48,714 nt of DNA from Helochares maculicollis (lineage: Eukaryota > Arthropoda > Insecta > Coleoptera > Hydrophilidae), in the NCBI GenBank assembly GCA_033557835.1, contig JAWQRO010000209.1, forward strand, positions 1 to 48,714, read 5' to 3'. The translations under genes were made by a program, and so were the position numbers. Below, in pieces: positions 46,901-48,714 of this stretch; the first letter of the stretch is position 1; every line of letters starts with the position of its first letter. The notes beneath the pieces are model-generated. The model ran no database searches, had not been told where the DNA came from, and saw only the letters and a program-made list of their open reading frames with translations.

Positions 46901-48714
46901 ATAAACGACTCAGGTTGAGACACATCTGATATCTTCTCATCTTTAGCAGACTTTGTAATATTTGTTACAATCACCTCATCCGCTGAAACTTGTTCATCTG
47001 CAGAAACTGTGGCAGTAGGTTTTTCAAAATCAGACTCAGTGGTCTCTACAATCTTTTGCAAATCCCTCAGTTGATCATAAGAAGCAGAAGGAAGCATTGT
47101 TATGAGCTGGCCTTCCGGAGTAGGCGTTAAATCAGGTTTCAATTCTTTCACATCTGCCCGAATTTGCCTAGACGCCTCTAGAACTTCAAACATTGCTTTC
47201 TTAACATCGGAAGAACTAATCATATGTGATAGTTTTAATTCTTCTTTCTTCAAATATTTATCTTGCTTGACTGCTGAAACGTGGACTTCAACAATCGCTG
47301 GAAGTTCTCCTTGTCCTAGATTAGAAGATGAATCATCAGATTTTTTGTCTTCTTCATTATCTGCATCTGCAGAAACAACTTCGAAATTAGAAATAATTTC
47401 AACAATTTTCTCCGACTCAGCTGCTAATTCCCCAGGTAAAGCAATACTTGATACCAACTTTGTATGCGACACTAATGCTTCTTTAATAATATCTCTACCT
47501 CTGGATAAAAATTCATCTTCTTCCTCATCAAAACCATCTAATGAAAATACTGCCTTACCGGTTTCTTCAACGGCGGTTGCAACAATATCATATTCGACAA
47601 TATCTTTATCTTCATCAACTCGACTGAGCTCATTAAAGCACGACTTTGTAGATTTCGAAAAAGCTTTTCCAAGTTCCAGTTCAATTTGCTCACCCAATTG
47701 AGCTGTACCTTTCGATTTATTATTAATTTCTTCACATGCGTCATATTTTGTAATTTCGGCAGAAATCGCGCTAACTTCAGCCTCTTGCTTTTGCAGGTTG
47801 TCTATCTCAAAATGTAACGATTTAACAGGAGATTTGTCTTTCTCGTCGGTCGACGTTGTAACATCCGATCTCTTAGGTGCTTCAACTTCGGCCTCGGAAG
47901 TAATTGATTTGTCTACAAGATGGACAAGCACAGATTTGTCTTTCTCGGCTATTGGTTTTGATAAATTTAAGATCTCAGCTGGTTCTGGTGTCTTTGCTTT
48001 GTCTTCAGCTTCTAGCGTTGCAATTTTGTCTACCGGACTGACTAGGGCTGGTTTGTCTTTCTCGTCTGTTGATTTTGACACATCCAAAACCTGAGCTGGT
48101 TCTAATATCTTTGCTTTATTTTCAGGCTCGGGCATTATTATTTTGTCATCCGGACTGACAAGCACAGATTTGTATTTCACTTCTGTTAGTTTTGAAACAT
48201 CCAAAACCTTTGCTGGCTCTGGTATCGTTGCTTTGCCTTCAGGCTCCGGCGTTGCAATTTTGTCTACCGGACTGATAAGTGCAGATTTTTCTTCCTCGTC
48301 AGTTGGTTTGAAAACATCCAAAACCTTAGTTGGCACTGGTGTCTTTGCTTTGTCTTCAGTCTCCAGGGTGGCAATTTTGTCTATAGGACTGACAGGTGCA
48401 GATTTTTCTTTCTCGTCATTTGGTTTTGAGAGATCCAAACCCTTAGCTGGCTCTGGTGTCTTTGCTTTGACTTCAGGCTCCGGAGTAGCAATTTTGTCTA
48501 CCGGATTGACAGGTGCAGATTTTTCTTTCTCGTCAATTGAGTTTGGTACATCCAAAACCTTAGATGGCTCTGGAGTCTTTGTTTTGTCTTCAGGCTCCGG
48601 CGTTGCAATTTTGTCTACCAGACTGACAGGTGCAGATTTTTCTTCCTCGTCAGTTGGTTTTGATACATCTAAAACCTTAGCTGGCTCTGGTGTCTTTGCT
48701 ACGTCTTCAGGCTC
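40978..48714 (-). CDS. Ank2: Giant exon A (5'-partial): Ank2-L-like tail with 39-aa repeats and basic Ser-rich end
   Basis: Open in one frame to the right edge, where base 48714 begins a codon, so the exon continues upstream. From the N-terminal side it has at least seven 39-residue repeats (SPVDKIATPEPE, KTPEPAKVLDVSKPTDEKE), an acidic region, six S/TPDSL motifs, a Lys/Glu-rich probable coiled coil, then a basic Ser-rich part with PELYRPPHLVKKYDNRVHGYMQ and VPIEHIKRFMEKP, and TGSIEVIYRQPYENLKK near the end. Two endings are possible: a phase-1 donor at 41088 (ACAAAG/gtaaca) leading to the downstream giant exons, or readthrough to TAG at 40978. The readthrough tail is GC-rich and coding-like (AESTHSMAFRVKTHEEVHTVS), so both are likely used. 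Giant Drosophila Ank2 tails are known to act with axonal microtubules; that role is inferred here. Confidence 0.8.
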   Translation of the reverse strand, partial: EPEDVAKTPEPAKVLDVSKPTDEEEKSAPVSLVDKIATPEPEDKTKTPEPSKVLDVPNSIDEKEKSAPVNPVDKIATPEPEVKAKTPEPAKGLDLSKPNDEKEKSAPVSPIDKIATLETEDKAKTPVPTKVLDVFKPTDEEEKSALISPVDKIATPEPEGKATIPEPAKVLDVSKLTEVKYKSVLVSPDDKIIMPEPENKAKILEPAQVLDVSKSTDEKDKPALVSPVDKIATLEAEDKAKTPEPAEILNLSKPIAEKDKSVLVHLVDKSITSEAEVEAPKRSDVTTSTDEKDKSPVKSLHFEIDNLQKQEAEVSAISAEITKYDACEEINNKSKGTAQLGEQIELELGKAFSKSTKSCFNELSRVDEDKDIVEYDIVATAVEETGKAVFSLDGFDEEEDEFLSRGRDIIKEALVSHTKLVSSIALPGELAAESEKIVEIISNFEVVSADADNEEDKKSDDSSSNLGQGELPAIVEVHVSAVKQDKYLKKEELKLSHMISSSDVKKAMFEVLEASRQIRADVKELKPDLTPTPEGQLITMLPSASYDQLRDLQKIVETTESDFEKPTATVSADEQVSADEVIVTNITKSAKDEKISDVSQPESFIGSSSKGSSDSVLEIVAVDYKETDIKEEFENVKDVSPLNKGGVSSPFFVEEPFSKTQHTSARCDEVDDGVGEDWIKIQKTFPTDFGPEHSLYSEVSVEKSWSGKDDIKPAKENDDEDSPVDDIEKLSMSKEDSIEFEENIRIVTEITPDSLSKSQTPDSLDKWEDDVDSLEKGPLKPHEQSPDSLGDSVASFELELSKDFTSKDKSTDSFSTVKSTGECKEDEDTDDISKVLSVEEIFKVTALNKDKTTATAKLSEITSKIEVSSTPFVDGRSKTLVDDKYLSANEAPIIPSGDEISKCSTLVKKDKLSSIDETSKTMSSELKSTIDEVSTCAERKVTKIITSLESKKEIKILSRDCVEIHKIHSEEMGLEVRTPDSLAESVLDLEEDSFKEDSIKKSMTGIKYFTGLSEEALSKEEFSRAEKDLSKIDLLEAVGDLSKDVLWTEKEITKENEKESDDWYKRQSPDSLIDSMTSSLEKRLSGWKAIPKSSREEMEEPEVETDSLSKPPSPDSLLESMISSEKESGKEKYSDIVPDCKSPDRSAELTDSLERELLLDRSLEPVFEGSTEPLTSDVSSKIITPDKSVDFTDSLEKELNKLKTVDENLAFEEIESVDVAAELTSQTDEISQRLNKYTHRIDEEIQEVDKVSLKEDLFMTKSTHKRHDVTCLIEDDNVSIEMAQKVNFSIKEDAKIFDKTTAGTAERLEFHQEKVEDDTKKKESKIPVLKCKFSEKSPDIDESKSLKEKSDSEQQDDDMKMYQEHKISQDLQNKQSIEMKSYDEDNAKYMKEEILKEKHKQYVDEDKQKEKFKVDDKFEEPERKEIKKPDKNEETYEQELRDEGVQRVECMEEIHDEIHVKSADIVKIGDAATKYLKELEVAKYKKEKQREVENVESKSKVENIEVEIGHEVESDSQLKVLETGVEICVGGKVKQIEEIADLSDGAQSKDNYNEKLQIHSVDKLQGEKSMDEQLEEQTFDKAKHKTLSATTTKIKRKRHVTLKTGITETISFGKSSSESTDYRITSTSQEEVGDAKSISPTSLSSKSIEFEASVDKLHDAKHSDLADELVALEMAKRKLSDAAAQDNLTSDEFSQISSIQRSDSTKFSETDAEPVSSETDSSYRMEIQTMSDKSLSPSHVEAKANQRYEIVSPQSDDTEYTESHIESIIETSQGDLKPEGDDSDIGQQQKKKTRHYEVRSNDIVMSDDIIEVTVHQKDVVSDAEKDDEGAVKYSGTEPGEMQRAKAQKYSTTMLKSHRVTKKFDQKETLTTSKTVSYQSPKSSKTISPRMKSIKMESDADFSSDDEKKDPKKKVMKEKVFKKTMSTKPAGDVKRTHIPKLAPKTTVTKLSSSDSTSTETQSTSIKKHEYKRKTKIPAPELYRPPHLVKKYDNRVHGYMQSTLSRDMKIEKHARDIVAGKKITTTGTTAQKPKDKKETDKINERTKITLQQKQDSQAKAEVHLKQDSHIKPETHLKQESQFKQESNMKQESHTVKYERSSSETSEKRQELLYKHTYERTTISSEKKQIQSREGTPVKQPKKDKVPIGDNKENLKNILKSTTSIKDESVKKLSTKVHHSRKAEFIASSTITGKTITGKATTKKITSSSTVVSKSAAERSNKDTHISEEAKTKVKHQKMESVPKFDRKPSPSPTKLRRAVPIEHIKRFMEKPASQPSEELSDPERTSVQERIRSQSVIPTTYQEKMQETVFERSLTPTSLPGSPIRVRSANGGTKILTSEVFTRTHDYTGSIEVIYRQPYENLKKVASSLRAETEISLIDTTDSSLSESVALPSSPSDHDISSEANGRMKSPSSPKYSRRSLESIYETKHRISDIITCAQIPEDQNLDSLDQSVEEDTCISLPRKLVMSHFEQQQKEEASYESSYAQFASGVVSTSSSVKMTHSKDKSPVKAKEDHISQIFEVQAVTPQRTKPKSGEAAPTQDDKGNTSTSSVLPGPDAKAESTHSMAFRVKTHEEVHTVS
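41088..41088 (-). other. Alternative 5' splice site in exon A
   Basis: The last exonic base of a phase-1 donor (codons for QDDK then G/gtaaca). It matches the phase and the basic-residue-then-G pattern of the exon B (DKR/G) and exon C (SNR/G) donors. Using it joins exon A in frame to exon B, the 87-nt exon, C or D; ignoring it yields a 36-residue tail and a stop. Confidence 0.6.
42430..42575 (-). repeat. 18-bp coding repeat (6-aa unit, K-x-E/D-x-x-hydrophobic)
   Basis: Within exon A seven consecutive hexapeptides follow one another: KQDSQA, KAEVHL, KQDSHI, KPETHL, KQESQF, KQESNM, KQESHT. The DNA shows the matching 18-bp spacing. Function unknown; it is a local low-complexity expansion in the basic part of the tail. 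Confidence 0.8.
47835..48714 (-). repeat. 117-bp (39-aa) tandem coding repeat cut by the window edge
   Basis: The plus-strand landmark (t)tttgtc in the codons for VDKI recurs at 47907, 48024, 48141, 48258, 48375, 48492 and 48609, an exact 117-bp period with no indels. The encoded unit is roughly KIATPEPEDKAKTPEPAK followed by VLDVSKPTDEKEKSAPVSPVD. Copies degrade toward 47835 and continue past the right edge. The units carry proline-directed phosphorylation sites (SPVD, TPEP), reminiscent in style of repeats in the microtubule protein Futsch, though not the same sequence. Confidence 0.93.

Noticed and set aside
40978..48714. Futsch (MAP1B homologue) as the identity, because of the Lys/Glu/Ser/Pro tandem repeats.
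   Set aside because: The repeat unit differs, no MAP1 light-chain-like C-terminus is seen, and the multi-giant-exon layout fits an ankyrin tail better.
1..48714. CRISPR arrays, bacterial operons, phage or insertion sequences.
   Set aside because: The tandem repeats are coding and in frame, there are spliceosomal signals, and nothing prokaryotic is present.

Overview
The window looks like an insect nuclear genome. Introns are AT-rich (roughly 70% A+T by eye), splice signals are GT-AG, and a single minus-strand gene carries enormous coding exons. About 39 kb of the 48.7 kb is coding, all on the minus strand, so transcription runs from base 48714 down to base 1. A beetle or related order would fit, but I cannot fix the order from this sequence alone.

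Reading 5' to 3' on the minus strand there are five coding pieces. Exon A (48714 to 41088 or 40978) is cut by the window edge. Exon B runs 38343/38357 to 31719. A small exon of 87 nt lies at 30762-30676. Exon C is 27457-23162. Exon D is 21724-1029, a single open exon of about 20.7 kb ending in TAG, with a poly(A) signal at 927-932. The internal junctions I can place are all phase 1, so exon B (if its weak acceptor is used), the 87-nt exon and exon C have lengths divisible by three and can be skipped or combined without frame loss. Joined together they would give at least about 13,100 codons.

My best identification is the giant neuronal tail of an insect ankyrin of the Ankyrin-2 type, comparable to the known Drosophila Ank2-L and Ank2-XL isoforms. 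The ankyrin repeats, ZU5/UPA and death domain would lie upstream of this window and are not seen. The identification rests on overall architecture, the minus-strand order of giant exons after one another, and recalled resemblance of the C-terminus; it was not tested by any search. Exon A has both a phase-1 donor (41088) and a coding-looking readthrough tail to a stop at 40978, which matches a shorter L-like form and a longer XL-like form.

Each giant exon has its own low-complexity character. Exon A carries 39-residue Pro/Glu/Lys repeats, S/TPDSL motifs and a basic Ser-rich, possibly microtubule-binding end. Exon B carries about 14 acidic TD-x-E-D motifs followed by Asn/Ser/Leu-rich irregular repeats. 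Exon C is Ser/Thr/Asn-rich. Exon D is a Lys/Glu/Ala-rich super-repeat protein that alternates a basic-aromatic module, an 18-residue FLxxEVxKYEDVRP motif, and long 11-residue-period amphipathic stretches, including nine exact 327-bp tandem units. Introns hold a cluster of TGCATG motifs around exon C and the 87-nt exon, a possible internal TATA promoter before exon B, and a few small unexplained open frames.
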